NCBI RefSeq assembly: GCF_036381655.1
Contig: NZ_DASVCJ010000076.1
Coordinates: 1-64,000, forward strand
Origin: Ferrovibrio sp036381655
GTDB lineage: Bacteria; Pseudomonadota; Alphaproteobacteria; Ferrovibrionales; Ferrovibrionaceae
DNA length: 64,000 nucleotides
Reading direction: 5' to 3'
Part shown: positions 8,283-17,983 of the stretch, piece after piece
Layout of the letters: each line of letters starts with the position of its first letter
Position numbering within the stretch: position 1 is the first letter of the stretch
Notes under the pieces: model-generated
What the model saw: the letters and a program-made list of their open reading frames with translations, nothing else
Databases searched by the model: none
Told to the model about the DNA's origin: nothing
Program-made: the position numbers and the translations under genes

Positions 8283-8873
8283 ATGGCACGTGGACAAGCC
8301 GCGGAGCGTACCGGAGGACGGCGGGGCGACAGCGACCGCGCCGGGCGCGAGGACCGCGAAGTCGAGCTGATCGAGAAGCTGGTCAGCATCAACCGGGTCG
8401 CAAAGGTGGTGAAGGGTGGTCGCCGTTTCGGCTTCGCGGCCATTGTCGTCGTCGGCGACGGCAAGGGGCGTGCGGGTTATGGCACCGGCAAGGCCCGCGA
8501 GGTGCCCGAAGCGATCCGTAAGGCCACCGACCAGGCGAAGCGCAACATGGTGCGCATTCCGCTGCGCGAGGGGCGCACGCTGCACCATGACGGCTATGGC
8601 CACTTCGGCTCGGGCAAGGTGGTGCTGCGGTCGGCGAAGCCCGGCACGGGGATCATCGCCGGCGGCCCGATGCGTGCGGTTCTCGAGTCGCTCGGACTGC
8701 AGGACGTGGTCGCGAAGTCGGTCGGGTCGAGCAATCCGCACAACATGATCAAGGCGACCTTCGCGGCGCTCACGGCGATGGCGAGCCCGCGTGCCGTCGC
8801 GGCGAAGCGCGGCAAGAAGGTCAGCGACATCATTGGCCGGCGCGAAGGCGAAGCGGCCGCGGCGCGGGAGTAA
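8283..8873 (+). CDS. rpsE: 30S ribosomal protein S5
   Basis: S5, 196 residues from the ATG at 8283. The N-terminal domain has VELIEKLVSINRVAKVVKGG and FGFAAIVVVGDGKGRAGYG, and the C-terminal half the S5 motif VLESLGLQDVVAKSVGSSN. It forms part of the mRNA entry channel and affects decoding accuracy. The frame is open back to 7770 inside rplF, but that longer frame reads through rplR and has no support. Confidence 0.97.
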   Translation: MARGQAAERTGGRRGDSDRAGREDREVELIEKLVSINRVAKVVKGGRRFGFAAIVVVGDGKGRAGYGTGKAREVPEAIRKATDQAKRNMVRIPLREGRTLHHDGYGHFGSGKVVLRSAKPGTGIIAGGPMRAVLESLGLQDVVAKSVGSSNPHNMIKATFAALTAMASPRAVAAKRGKKVSDIIGRREGEAAAARE

Positions 8874-8879
8874 TCGGCG

Positions 8880-9086
8880 ATGGCGAAGGCGAATTCCGGT
8901 GGCGGCAAGGTCATCCGCGTGACGCAGATCGGAAGCCCGATCGGCCGCAAGGCGGATCAGCGCCAGACCCTGATCGGTCTCGGGCTCAACAAGCGTCATC
9001 GTACCCGCGAGCTGCAGGACACGTCGGCAGTCCGTGGTATGATCAACAAGGTGCGCCATCTCGTGCGCGTCGAAGAGGCAGGCTGA
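8880..9086 (+). CDS. rpmD: 50S ribosomal protein L30
   Basis: A 68-residue L30. The body VIRVTQIGSPIGRKADQRQTLIGLGL...TRELQDTSAVRGMINKVRHLV matches the bacterial family, with about eight extra N-terminal residues rich in Gly and Ser. It starts 6 bases after rpsE and is followed by a 40-base gap before rplO. L30 is often dispensable in bacteria, so its presence in the canonical slot is informative mainly for order. Confidence 0.96.
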   Translation: MAKANSGGGKVIRVTQIGSPIGRKADQRQTLIGLGLNKRHRTRELQDTSAVRGMINKVRHLVRVEEAG

Positions 9087-9126
9087 GCGGAATTCCGCTT
9101 CCGCGATCGGCCGGGGAACTGAGATC

Positions 9127-9690
9127 ATGAAGCTCAACGAAATTCGCGACAATCGTGGCGCCCGCCAGGCGCGCAAGCGGGTCGGCCGCGGCATCGGCTC
9201 CGGGCTCGGCAAGACGTCGGGGCGCGGCGGCAAGGGCCAGACGGCGCGCTCGGGTGTGGCTCTCAACGGCTTCGAGGGCGGCCAGACCCCGCTTTATCGG
9301 CGCCTGCCCAAGCGCGGCTTCAACAACGTGTTCCGCCGCGATTTCCAGGAACTTAACCTCGATCAGCTGCAGCGCGCGATCAACGACAAGAAGCTTGCGG
9401 CCGATCAAACGATCACGGCCGAACGCCTGGTCGAGAGCGGCGTTATCCGTCGTGCGCGGGACGGAGTCAGGCTGCTCGGTGACGGCCGGGACAAGTTCAC
9501 GGCCAAGGTGACGATCGAGGTCGCCGGCGCGTCCAAGTCGGCGGTCGAGGCGGTCGAGAAGGCGGGCGGCAAGGTCGTCGTTCTGCCGGCCGTCCGCGAG
9601 AACGTGGCGAAGGCCGCTGCCGCCCGCAAGGAGCGTCGGGCGAAGCGTGCCGAGAAAAATGCGAAGTCTACAGGCAAGAAGGCCGAGTAG
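9127..9690 (+). CDS. rplO: 50S ribosomal protein L15
   Basis: L15, 187 residues, starts MKLNEIRDNRGARQARKRVGRG and contains the glycine-rich GIGSGLGKTSGRGGKGQTAR and GFEGGQTPLYRRLPKRGF motifs. It is longer than the E. coli protein (144) because of a lysine/alanine-rich tail after about residue 150, as in many alphaproteobacteria. It binds 23S rRNA late in assembly. secY follows after 44 bases. Confidence 0.97.
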   Translation: MKLNEIRDNRGARQARKRVGRGIGSGLGKTSGRGGKGQTARSGVALNGFEGGQTPLYRRLPKRGFNNVFRRDFQELNLDQLQRAINDKKLAADQTITAERLVESGVIRRARDGVRLLGDGRDKFTAKVTIEVAGASKSAVEAVEKAGGKVVVLPAVRENVAKAAAARKERRAKRAEKNAKSTGKKAE

Positions 9691-9734
9691 CCGGCTGCCT
9701 GAGACTTGTCCCGCGATAGAGGTTTGACTCGACG

Positions 9735-11075
9735 ATGGCATCCGCTGCCGAGCAGCTCGCAGCTTCGCTCAACTTCGGCGCTTTCGCGAAGGCGACCGAA
9801 CTCAAGAAACGAATCTGGTTCACGCTCGGCGCGCTGATCGTCTACCGGCTCGGCTCGTACATCCCGATTCCGGGTATCGATCCGGCGATCCTGGCCGAGC
9901 TGTTCAACCAGCAGCGCGGCGGCATCCTGGGCATGTTCGACATGTTCTCGGGCGGTGCGCTCGGGCGCATGACGATCTTCGCGCTCAACATCATGCCGTA
10001 CATCTCGGCGGCCATCATCATTCAGCTGATGTCCGCCGTGTCGCCGACCCTCGAGGCCCTCAAGAAAGAGGGCGAGGTGGGCCGCAAGAAGCTCAATCAG
10101 TACACGCGCTACCTGACCGTGTTCCTGGCGATGTTCCAGTCCTACGGCATCGCCGTGGGGCTCGAGGCGATGCGCGGCTCGACGGGCAGCGCCGTGATCG
10201 ACCCCGGTCTGTTCTTCCGCCTGACGACGGTGATCACGCTCACCGGCGGCACGATCTTTCTGATGTGGCTCGGCGAGCAGATCACGGCGCGCGGCATCGG
10301 CAACGGCACGTCGCTGATCATCTTCGCCGGTATCGTTGCCAACCTGCCGACGGCGCTGGCCGCGACGCTCGAGCTCGGTCGCACCGGCGCACTGTCGACC
10401 TTCTTCATCATCGTGCTACTGGTCGGCTCGATCCTCGTGGTCACCGGCATCGTGTTCATTGAGCGGGCCCAGCGCCGGATCATCGTGCAGTATCCGAAGC
10501 GGCAGGTCGGCAACAAGATGTTCGGCGGCGAGGCGTCGCACCTGCCGCTCAAGATCAACACCTCCGGCGTCATTCCGCCGATTTTCGCAAGCTCGCTGCT
10601 GCTACTGCCGCTCACCTTCGCCAATTTCACGACCGAGGCGGGCGGATGGCTGGCCGAGATCACGGCGCGGCTCGCGCACGGGCAGCCGCTCTACATGATC
10701 CTGTACGTGCTGCTGATCGTGTTCTTCGCGTTCTTCTATACGGCCGTGGTCTTCAACCCGGCCGAGACCGCGGACAACCTGCGCAAGTACGGCGGCTTCA
10801 TCCCGGGCATCCGGCCCGGCAAGAACACGGCGGATTACCTGGATTACGTCCTCACACGCCTGACGGTCATTGGTGCGATTTACCTGTCGGTCGTCTGCAT
10901 CCTGCCGGAGTGGCTGATCTCGCACTATGCGGTGCCGTTCTATTTCGGCGGCACCTCGCTGCTGATCGTAGTCAGCGTGACGATGGATACGGTTGCGCAG
11001 ATCCACTCCCATCTGCTTGCGCACCAGTACGAGGGACTCATCAAGAAGGCCAAGCTTCGCGGACGCCGCGGCTGA
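9735..11075 (+). CDS. secY: SecY, protein-conducting channel subunit
   Basis: SecY, 446 residues, forms the inner-membrane translocon with SecE and SecG. The sequence shows the expected run of about ten hydrophobic helices, the early motif YRLGSYIPIPGIDPAIL, the plug-region GGALGRMTIFALNIMPYISA, and the cytosolic loop AQRRIIVQYPKRQVG before helix 7. The C-terminal VVSVTMDTVAQIHSHLLAHQYEGL is typical of proteobacterial SecY. It follows rplO in the spc order and is 32 bases from adk. Confidence 0.98.
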   Translation: MASAAEQLAASLNFGAFAKATELKKRIWFTLGALIVYRLGSYIPIPGIDPAILAELFNQQRGGILGMFDMFSGGALGRMTIFALNIMPYISAAIIIQLMSAVSPTLEALKKEGEVGRKKLNQYTRYLTVFLAMFQSYGIAVGLEAMRGSTGSAVIDPGLFFRLTTVITLTGGTIFLMWLGEQITARGIGNGTSLIIFAGIVANLPTALAATLELGRTGALSTFFIIVLLVGSILVVTGIVFIERAQRRIIVQYPKRQVGNKMFGGEASHLPLKINTSGVIPPIFASSLLLLPLTFANFTTEAGGWLAEITARLAHGQPLYMILYVLLIVFFAFFYTAVVFNPAETADNLRKYGGFIPGIRPGKNTADYLDYVLTRLTVIGAIYLSVVCILPEWLISHYAVPFYFGGTSLLIVVSVTMDTVAQIHSHLLAHQYEGLIKKAKLRGRRG

Positions 11076-11107
11076 TCCGGCGAACGCGGTGATGAAGCGG
11101 AGACGCG

Positions 11108-11770
11108 ATGAACATCGTGCTACTGGGCCCACCGGGGGCGGGAAAGGGAACGCAGGCGCGCCGCCTGCAGGATGAATACGGCTTGGTTCAGCTCTCGACC
11201 GGCGACATGCTGCGCGCGGCGGTCGCCGCCGGTACGCCGGTCGGACAGCAGGCGAAGTCGATCATGGACGCCGGCAAGCTGGTCCCCGACGAGCTGATCG
11301 TGGCCATGATTGCCGACCGTATAAGCCAGCCCGACGTGAAGAACGGCTTCATTCTTGACGGTTTCCCGCGCACGGTCCCGCAGGCCGAGGCGCTCGACCG
11401 CATGCTGGCCGACAAAGGCCTGAAGCTCGACCATGTCATCGAGATGAAGGTCGACGATCTGGCCCTCATCGACCGCATTTCGGGGCGTTTCACCTGCGCT
11501 AAGTGCGGGGCCGGGTATCACGAGCGCCATAAGCCGACCCAGCGGCCGGGGATCTGCGACGTTTGCGGTTCGACCGAGTTCACGCGCCGGGCCGACGACA
11601 ATGCCGAGACGATGAAGACCCGCCTTGCCGCCTATCACGCCCAGACGGCGCCGATCCTGCCTTACTACCGGGCGAGGGGCGTGCTGAAGACGGTGGACGG
11701 GATGGCCCCGATCGACGAGGTCACGGCCCAGCTTAAAGCCATCCTGGGGCAGGCCCCCCGGTCCGCCTGA
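11108..11770 (+). CDS. adk: Adenylate kinase with four-cysteine LID
   Basis: Adenylate kinase (ATP + AMP to 2 ADP), 220 residues. The P-loop GPPGAGKGTQ is at residues 7-16, the AMP-binding segment STGDMLRAAV at 30-39 and DGFPRT at 84-89. The LID holds Cys130, Cys133, Cys150 and Cys153, the spacing of a structural zinc site seen in many bacterial Adks but not in E. coli. It is downstream of secY as in most proteobacteria. The region after it holds the promoter of the rpsM block. Confidence 0.98.
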   Translation: MNIVLLGPPGAGKGTQARRLQDEYGLVQLSTGDMLRAAVAAGTPVGQQAKSIMDAGKLVPDELIVAMIADRISQPDVKNGFILDGFPRTVPQAEALDRMLADKGLKLDHVIEMKVDDLALIDRISGRFTCAKCGAGYHERHKPTQRPGICDVCGSTEFTRRADDNAETMKTRLAAYHAQTAPILPYYRARGVLKTVDGMAPIDEVTAQLKAILGQAPRSA

Positions 11771-11821
11771 GGCCTTTGTGAACCCAAGGAAAAATCACGC
11801 AAATTTGCCGAAGAGGGTTGA

Positions 11822-11849
11822 TTGACTTGAGACCGAATCCCCATATAAT
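11822..11849 (+). promoter_or_regulatory. Sigma70-like promoter for rpsM-rpsK-rpoA-rplQ
   Basis: TTGACT at 11822-11827 and a perfect TATAAT at 11844-11849 are separated by 16 bases in the adk-rpsM gap. This is the best match to a housekeeping promoter that I see in the ribosomal region. Transcription would begin near 11856, about 105 bases before rpsM. It separates the alpha block from the spc block in expression. Confidence 0.7.
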
Positions 11850-11866
11850 GCCGGCCCACTCGGTGG

Positions 11867-11900
11867 TACCGGAGCCACAGCGGGGCGCTCCGGTATTTTT
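11867..11900 (+). terminator. Terminator-like hairpin in the rpsM leader (possible attenuator)
   Basis: A nine-base-pair stem (TACCGGAGC at 11867-11875 with GCTCCGGTA at 11887-11895), an 11-base loop and five T residues at 11896-11900 form a Rho-independent terminator shape. It could end readthrough from adk, but it lies downstream of the TATAAT box at 11844, so a transcript from that promoter must also pass it. That makes attenuation possible. The fold and position are visible; regulation is inference. Confidence 0.6.
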
Positions 11901-11960
11901 GCATGCACCCAAATATTCGGACCTGAGGGTCTGACGAAAGCCGTCGCAAGGAGAAAACTC

Positions 11961-12341
11961 GTGGCGCGTATCGCTGGCGTCAATATTCCCACCAATAAGC
12001 GCGTCGTTATCGCGCTCCGTTACATTTATGGCATCGGTCCCACCAAGGCGCGCGAGATCTGCGAAAAGGTGGGCATCCCCGAGGCGAAGCGCGTCAACCA
12101 GCTGACGGATGACGAGGTGCTTCGCATTCGCGAGACGATCGACCGGGATTACGAGGTCGAAGGCGATCTGCGCCGGACGATCGCGATGAACATCAAGCGG
12201 CTGATGGACCTCGGCACCTATCGTGGCCTGCGCCACCGCAAGGGACTGCCGGTGCGCGGCCAGCGTACCCACACGAACGCCCGCACGCGCAAGGGCAAGG
12301 CCCGCCCGATCGCGGGCAAGAAGATGGCGACCAAGAAGTAA
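11961..12341 (+). CDS. rpsM: 30S ribosomal protein S13
   Basis: S13, 126 residues, begins MARIAGVNIPTNKRVVIALRYIYGIG and ends with RGQRTHTNARTRKGKARPIAGKK, the basic tail that touches tRNA. It uses a GTG start preceded by AAGGAG at 11948-11953 with 7-base spacing. It forms intersubunit bridges with the 50S and pairs with S19. It opens the alpha block, 25 bases before rpsK. Confidence 0.97.
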   Translation: MARIAGVNIPTNKRVVIALRYIYGIGPTKAREICEKVGIPEAKRVNQLTDDEVLRIRETIDRDYEVEGDLRRTIAMNIKRLMDLGTYRGLRHRKGLPVRGQRTHTNARTRKGKARPIAGKKMATKK

Positions 12342-12365
12342 GCGAGTTCGAAGGGTCCTCAAGCC

Positions 12366-12773
12366 ATGGCCAAAGCACAGGCTGCTTCCGCAGCAACCGT
12401 CCGCCCGCGCCGTCGCGAGCGCAAGAACATCACGTCCGGGGTGGCGCACGTGAACGCGACCTTCAACAACACGATGGTCACGATCACGGACGCGCAAGGC
12501 AACACGATCGCATGGTCCTCGGCCGGCACGCAGGGCTTCAAAGGGTCGCGCAAGTCGACCCCCTATGCCGCGCAGATGGCCGCCGAGGACGCCGGCCGCA
12601 AGGCGATGGAACACGGCGTGCGCACCCTCGAGGTCGAGGTGAAGGGGCCCGGAGCGGGTCGCGAGTCGGCGTTGCGCGCGCTGCAGGCCGTCGGATTCGT
12701 CATCACGTCGATCCGCGACGTCACGCCGATTCCGCACAACGGCTGCCGGCCGCCGAAGCGGCGCCGCGTCTGA
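12366..12773 (+). CDS. rpsK: 30S ribosomal protein S11
   Basis: S11, 135 residues. The motifs GVAHVNATFNNTMVTITDAQGN and the C-terminal VTPIPHNGCRPPKRRRV are diagnostic; the family member forms part of the mRNA exit platform with S7 and S18. There is a 90-base gap before rpoA containing a GC-rich stretch (GCGGCCGCCGCGCCGGCGGCC) that could fold but has no T tract. rpsD, which lies between rpsK and rpoA in E. coli, is absent here, as is usual in alphaproteobacteria. Confidence 0.97.
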   Translation: MAKAQAASAATVRPRRRERKNITSGVAHVNATFNNTMVTITDAQGNTIAWSSAGTQGFKGSRKSTPYAAQMAAEDAGRKAMEHGVRTLEVEVKGPGAGRESALRALQAVGFVITSIRDVTPIPHNGCRPPKRRRV

Positions 12774-12863
12774 GTTTTGCGCGGCCGCCGCGCCGGCGGC
12801 CGAACTTGTTGTACCGCGCGGCCCGCATATCGGGCGCGCCGCGATGTGGTGAGGGATAGACCC

Positions 12864-13886
12864 GTGGTTCAGATTCAGAAGAACTGGAAGGAGTTGATCA
12901 AGCCGGGCAAGCTCGACGTGCAGCCCGGCGACGATCCGAAGCGCGAGGCAACGATCGTCGCCGAGCCGCTGGAGCGCGGCTTCGGCCTGACGCTCGGCAA
13001 CGCGCTGCGTCGCGTTCTGCTGTCGTCGCTGCAGGGTGCTGCGATCACCTCGATCAAGATCGACGGCGTGCTGCATGAATTCTCGTCGATTCCGGGCGTG
13101 CGCGAGGACGTCACCGACATCGTCCTGAACGTCAAAGCGATCGCGCTGCGCATGCACGGCGACGGACCGAAGCGCATTCACCTGCGCGCGACGGGCCCCG
13201 GCGAGGTGCGCGCCGGCCAGATCGAGACGGGCCATGACATCGAGATCATGAATCCCGATCTCGTCCTCTGCACGCTCGACGACGGCGCCAAGCTGTCGAT
13301 GGAGATGACGGTCGAGACGGGCAAGGGCTACGTGCCCGGCAGCGCCAACCGCCCGGCCGATGCGCCGATCGGGCTCATCCCGGTCGATGCCCTGTTCAGC
13401 CCGGTGAAGAAGGTCGCCTACAAGGTCGAGAACACGCGCGTCGGCCAGGTCACGGACTACGACAAGCTGTCGATGCGGATCGAGACCAACGGCGCGGTGA
13501 CGCCCGAGGACGCCGTGGCGCTTGCCGCGCGCATCCTCCAGGACCAGCTGCAGCTCTTCATCAATTTCGAGGAGCCGGTCGCGGAGAAGACGGAGGAGGC
13601 CGCCGCCGAGCTGCCGTTCAACAAGAACCTGCTGATGAAGGTCGACGAGCTCGAGCTGTCGGTCCGTTCGGCCAACTGCCTCAAGAACGACAACATCATC
13701 TACATCGGCGACCTCGTGCAGAAGACCGAGGCCGAGATGCTGCGGACGCCGAATTTCGGCCGCAAGTCGCTCAACGAGATCAAGGAAGTCCTCGCCCAGA
13801 TGGGCCTGCATCTGGGGATGAAGATCCCGAATTGGCCGCCCGAGAACATCGAGGAACTGGCCAAGAAGCTCGAAGAGCCGTACTGA
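12864..13886 (+). CDS. rpoA: RNA polymerase alpha subunit
   Basis: The alpha subunit, 340 residues, starts at a GTG (12864) reading MVQIQKNWKELIKPGKL; the frame is open upstream to 12777 but those residues are not alpha-like. The N-terminal dimerisation domain contains EPLERGFGLTLGNALRRVLLSSLQGAA, the beta-contact segment. After a linker with an acidic stretch (EKTEEAAAELP), the C-terminal domain holds LELSVRSANCLKNDNI and GRKSLNEIKEVLAQMGLHLGM, which bind UP elements and activators. It precedes rplQ by 29 bases. Confidence 0.98.
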   Translation: MVQIQKNWKELIKPGKLDVQPGDDPKREATIVAEPLERGFGLTLGNALRRVLLSSLQGAAITSIKIDGVLHEFSSIPGVREDVTDIVLNVKAIALRMHGDGPKRIHLRATGPGEVRAGQIETGHDIEIMNPDLVLCTLDDGAKLSMEMTVETGKGYVPGSANRPADAPIGLIPVDALFSPVKKVAYKVENTRVGQVTDYDKLSMRIETNGAVTPEDAVALAARILQDQLQLFINFEEPVAEKTEEAAAELPFNKNLLMKVDELELSVRSANCLKNDNIIYIGDLVQKTEAEMLRTPNFGRKSLNEIKEVLAQMGLHLGMKIPNWPPENIEELAKKLEEPY

Positions 13887-13915
13887 GCGCCGGTTACGAA
13901 CGAGGAGTTTGAGTC

Positions 13916-14356
13916 ATGCGTCACGGAGTGGCCGGCCGAAAGCTTGGCCGGACGACCAGCCACCGCAAGGCGACCCTTGCCAATATGGCGATGGCGCTCA
14001 TCGAACACGAGCAGATCCGCACCACGCTGCCGAAGGCGAAGGAGCTGCGGCCGTTCGTCGAGAAGCTCATTACGTTGGGCAAGCGCGGCGGCCTCCACGC
14101 GCGCCGTCAGGCGCTCGCCGTCCTGCGCGATACCGAGCTGACGGCGAAGCTGTTCGGCCCGCTGGCCGAGCGTTACCGGCAGCGCAACGGCGGTTATACC
14201 CGGGTGCTGAAGGCCGGCATGCGCTACGGCGATGCCGCCGACATGGCCGTGATCGAGCTGGTCGATCGTGATCCGGCCGCGCGCGGCGCGGCCGATCGCG
14301 CGCGCCACGAGGCCGAGCAGAAGGCGAAGGCGGAGGCCGAAGCGACCGCGTCCTGA
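13916..14356 (+). CDS. rplQ: 50S ribosomal protein L17
   Basis: L17, 146 residues, begins MRHGVAGRKLGRTTSHRKATLANM and contains EHEQIRTTLPKAKELRPFVEKLIT. It lies at the tunnel exit. The last 20 residues are alanine/lysine/glutamate-rich, longer than in E. coli. It is the last gene of the ribosomal block: a strong GC hairpin begins 35 bases after its stop. Confidence 0.97.
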   Translation: MRHGVAGRKLGRTTSHRKATLANMAMALIEHEQIRTTLPKAKELRPFVEKLITLGKRGGLHARRQALAVLRDTELTAKLFGPLAERYRQRNGGYTRVLKAGMRYGDAADMAVIELVDRDPAARGAADRARHEAEQKAKAEAEATAS

Positions 14357-14390
14357 CGCCGTCGCCAACCGTTTGATTTGGGTGATTTGG

Positions 14391-14427
14391 CGGGGGCGGT
14401 CCTCGAGGGCCGCCCCCGATCTCTTTC
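14391..14427 (+). terminator. Hairpin terminator after rplQ
   Basis: CGGGGGCGG at 14391-14399 pairs with CCGCCCCCG at 14410-14418; three further pairs, one of them G-T, extend the stem to a TCGA tetraloop at 14403-14406. The following tract ATCTCTTT is only partly T-rich, so this may be a weak Rho-independent terminator or a 3' end stabiliser. It marks the end of the rpsM-rplQ unit. Confidence 0.65.
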
Positions 14428-14530
14428 GGGGTCGGGCTCGCGACGAAGGCGCGCACGGTGCCGCGCCTGCCTCTTAGCTTCGCCGGCAGGAGTGGTACAC
14501 TCGACCGCCCGAGACTTCCGCGACTCCACG

Positions 14531-15951
<1,421 letters not shown>

Positions 15952-15955
<4 letters not shown>

Positions 15956-17289
15956 GCCGCAAATCCTCACGCGGCTCGGGTGCCGGGGGCGGCGGGCCCG
16001 GCCTGTTCGAGGACGCGGCGCCGCGGCCGCTCGCGGACCGGCTGCGGCCGCGGCGGCTGGATGACGTCGTCGGGCAGGATCATCTGCTCAAGGACGACGG
16101 GCCGATCGCCCGCATGGTAGCCGCACGCCGCATCGCCTCGATTATCCTGTGGGGGCCGCCCGGTTGCGGCAAGACGACCATCGCGCGCCTGCTCGCCGAT
16201 GCCGTCGACCTCGAGTTCGAGCCGCTGTCGGCGGTGTTCTCAGGCGTTGCGGATCTGCGCAAGGTATTCGCCGAGGCCGCCGCGCGCCGGGCCGCCGGCC
16301 GCGGCACGGTGCTGTTCGTCGACGAAATCCACCGCTTCAACCGTTCGCAGCAGGATGCCTTCCTTCCATACGTCGAGGACGGCACGGTGACGTTGATCGG
16401 CGCCACGACCGAGAATCCGTCGTTCGAGCTCAACGCAGCACTGCTGTCGCGCTGCCAGGTTCTGGTGCTCAGGCGCCTGACCGACGCCGATCTCGAAATA
16501 CTGCTGCAGCGCGCCGAGGCGACGACGGGACGCCCGCTGCCGCTCGAGCCGGATGCGCGCGCGGCGCTTGTCGCCATGGCCGACGGCGACGGCCGCTATC
16601 TGCTCAACCTGGCCGAGGAGCTGTTCGCGCTCCAGATCGATCGGCTGCTGAATACGACGGCGCTGGCGCGCGTCGTGCAGAAGCGCGCGCCGCTCTACGA
16701 CAAGGCGCAGGAAGGCCACTACAACCTGATCAGCGCCCTGCACAAGTCGCTGCGCGGGTCCGATACGGATGCGGCTCTCTATTGGCTCGCGCGCATGCTC
16801 GCCGGCGGCGAGGATCCGCTCTATATCGCGCGCCGTCTCGTCCGCTTCGCCGTCGAGGATATCGGCCTTGCCGATCCGAACGCCGTCCTGCAGGCACTGG
16901 CCGCCAAGGATGCCTTCGATTTCCTGGGCTCGCCCGAAGGCGAGCTCGCGCTCGCGCAGGCCGTGATCTATCTCGGCACGGCGCCCAAGTCCAATGCGGC
17001 CTACCGCGCGTTCGGCGCCGCGCGGGCCGCGGCGGCCGAAACCGGCTCGCTCATGCCGCCGATGCACATTCTCAATGCGCCGACGCGCCTCATGCGCGAT
17101 CTCGGCTACGGCAAGGACTACGCATACGACCACGACACGCCCGAAGGCTTCTCGGGCCAGAACTATTTCCCGGACGGCATGGCCCGCCGCGAATTTTATC
17201 AGCCGGTCGAACGGGGCTTCGAACGCGAGATCGCCAAGCGGCTGGAGTACTGGCGGCGGCTACGCGCACAGCGCAGCGGCAACGGGTGA
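15952..17289 (+). CDS. rarA: RarA/MgsA, replication-associated recombination ATPase
   Basis: A 445-residue AAA+ ATPase of the RarA/WRNIP1 family that acts at stalled replication forks. Walker A GPPGCGKTT is at residues 68-76, Walker B LFVDEIHRF at 121-129, and the family sensor GATTENPSFELNAALLSRC follows at about 150. The C-terminal half has the tetramerisation region with YNLISALHKSLRGSDTDAALYWLARML and the closing QNYFPDGM. It begins at GTG in a GTGA overlap with the protease gene, a common alphaproteobacterial pairing. The N-terminal 15 residues are Gly/Ser-rich. Confidence 0.95.
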
Positions 17290-17605
17290 TCGGCTTTGCC
17301 AGCTCGGCCGCTCGACCAGCCGGGTCGAGGTCAGGCCGCCGCAATGCGGGTCAGCCAGCGGCCTGCCCGGCGGCCTCAAGGCGGTGCCGGCGGACGATGT
17401 GGTGGGCGAGCTTTTCGGCCCCGAGACATATCGACACGGCGATGCCGCAATCTTGTCGCAAGGAAACGGACGCCGCGCACGGCAGGCCGGCCGTATTGGC
17501 GCCGGATCACGGGAAACGTCAACGATTTGTTCGGGAATTCCCGAGCGGCCGGGTTTCGGGGTACTTTACGGCCCCATTCCATGCGACACCGCCTTTCAAC
17601 GTAAA
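17290..17605. other. 316-base gap between rarA and crcB
   Basis: No convincing plus-strand gene is visible; the open frames here are Arg/Pro-rich and overlap one another. On the minus strand an ATG-less open stretch of 51 codons (17506 down to 17354, stop TGA at 17351-17353) reads less like a shadow frame; see findings. I do not see the conserved core of a fluoride riboswitch upstream of crcB. Confidence 0.5.
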
Positions 17606-17983
17606 ATGATGCTGTTTGCCATTGCGCTCGGTGGGGCGATCGGTTCCGTGGCGCGCTATCTCGTCGTTTCGCAGATGACGCGTTGGCTCGGCGTCGCCTT
17701 TCCTTGGGGAACGCTGACGGTGAATGTCGCCGGCGGATTGGTCATCGGTCTCCTCGCCGAGGCGATGGCGCTCAAGTGGTCGGTCAGTCCCGAGCTCCGC
17801 GCGTTCGTCATCGTCGGCATCCTCGGCGGCTTCACCACGTTCTCTTCATTTTCGCTCGACGTGATTTCGCTGGCGCAGAACGGCGCGGTCGGCACCGTGT
17901 TCGTCTATGTGTTCGCCTCGGTCGTGTTGTCGGTCGCCGCTGCGTTCGTCGGCCTCATGCTCATGCGTTGGATGCTCGGCTGA
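17606..17983 (+). CDS. crcB: Fluoride channel CrcB/Fluc
   Basis: A 125-residue (124 from the second ATG) small membrane protein with four hydrophobic helices. The motifs GGAIGSVARYLV, FPWGTLTVNVAGGLVIGLL and GILGGFTTFSSFSLD are those of the dimeric Fluc fluoride exporter, including the conserved Asn in TVNVAG and the Phe-rich TTFSSFS. It protects cytosolic enzymes from fluoride. Two ATGs in tandem (17606 and 17609) could start it. The TGATG at its end overlaps the next gene by one base. Confidence 0.95.
   Translation: MMLFAIALGGAIGSVARYLVVSQMTRWLGVAFPWGTLTVNVAGGLVIGLLAEAMALKWSVSPELRAFVIVGILGGFTTFSSFSLDVISLAQNGAVGTVFVYVFASVVLSVAAAFVGLMLMRWMLG

Noticed and set aside
12774..12863. A terminator between rpsK and rpoA from the GC-rich palindromic stretch
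   Set aside because: The stretch can fold but has no T tract, and rpoA has no separate promoter, so it is more likely an mRNA structure or chance.
11733..13811. A 692-codon minus-strand frame opposite adk-rpsM-rpsK-rpoA
   Set aside because: It is the complement of ribosomal genes with strong identity and has a histidine/arginine-rich composition typical of shadow frames.
17290..17605. A fluoride riboswitch upstream of crcB
   Set aside because: I could not find the conserved core sequence or pseudoknot pattern; only a covariance-model search could settle a diverged copy.
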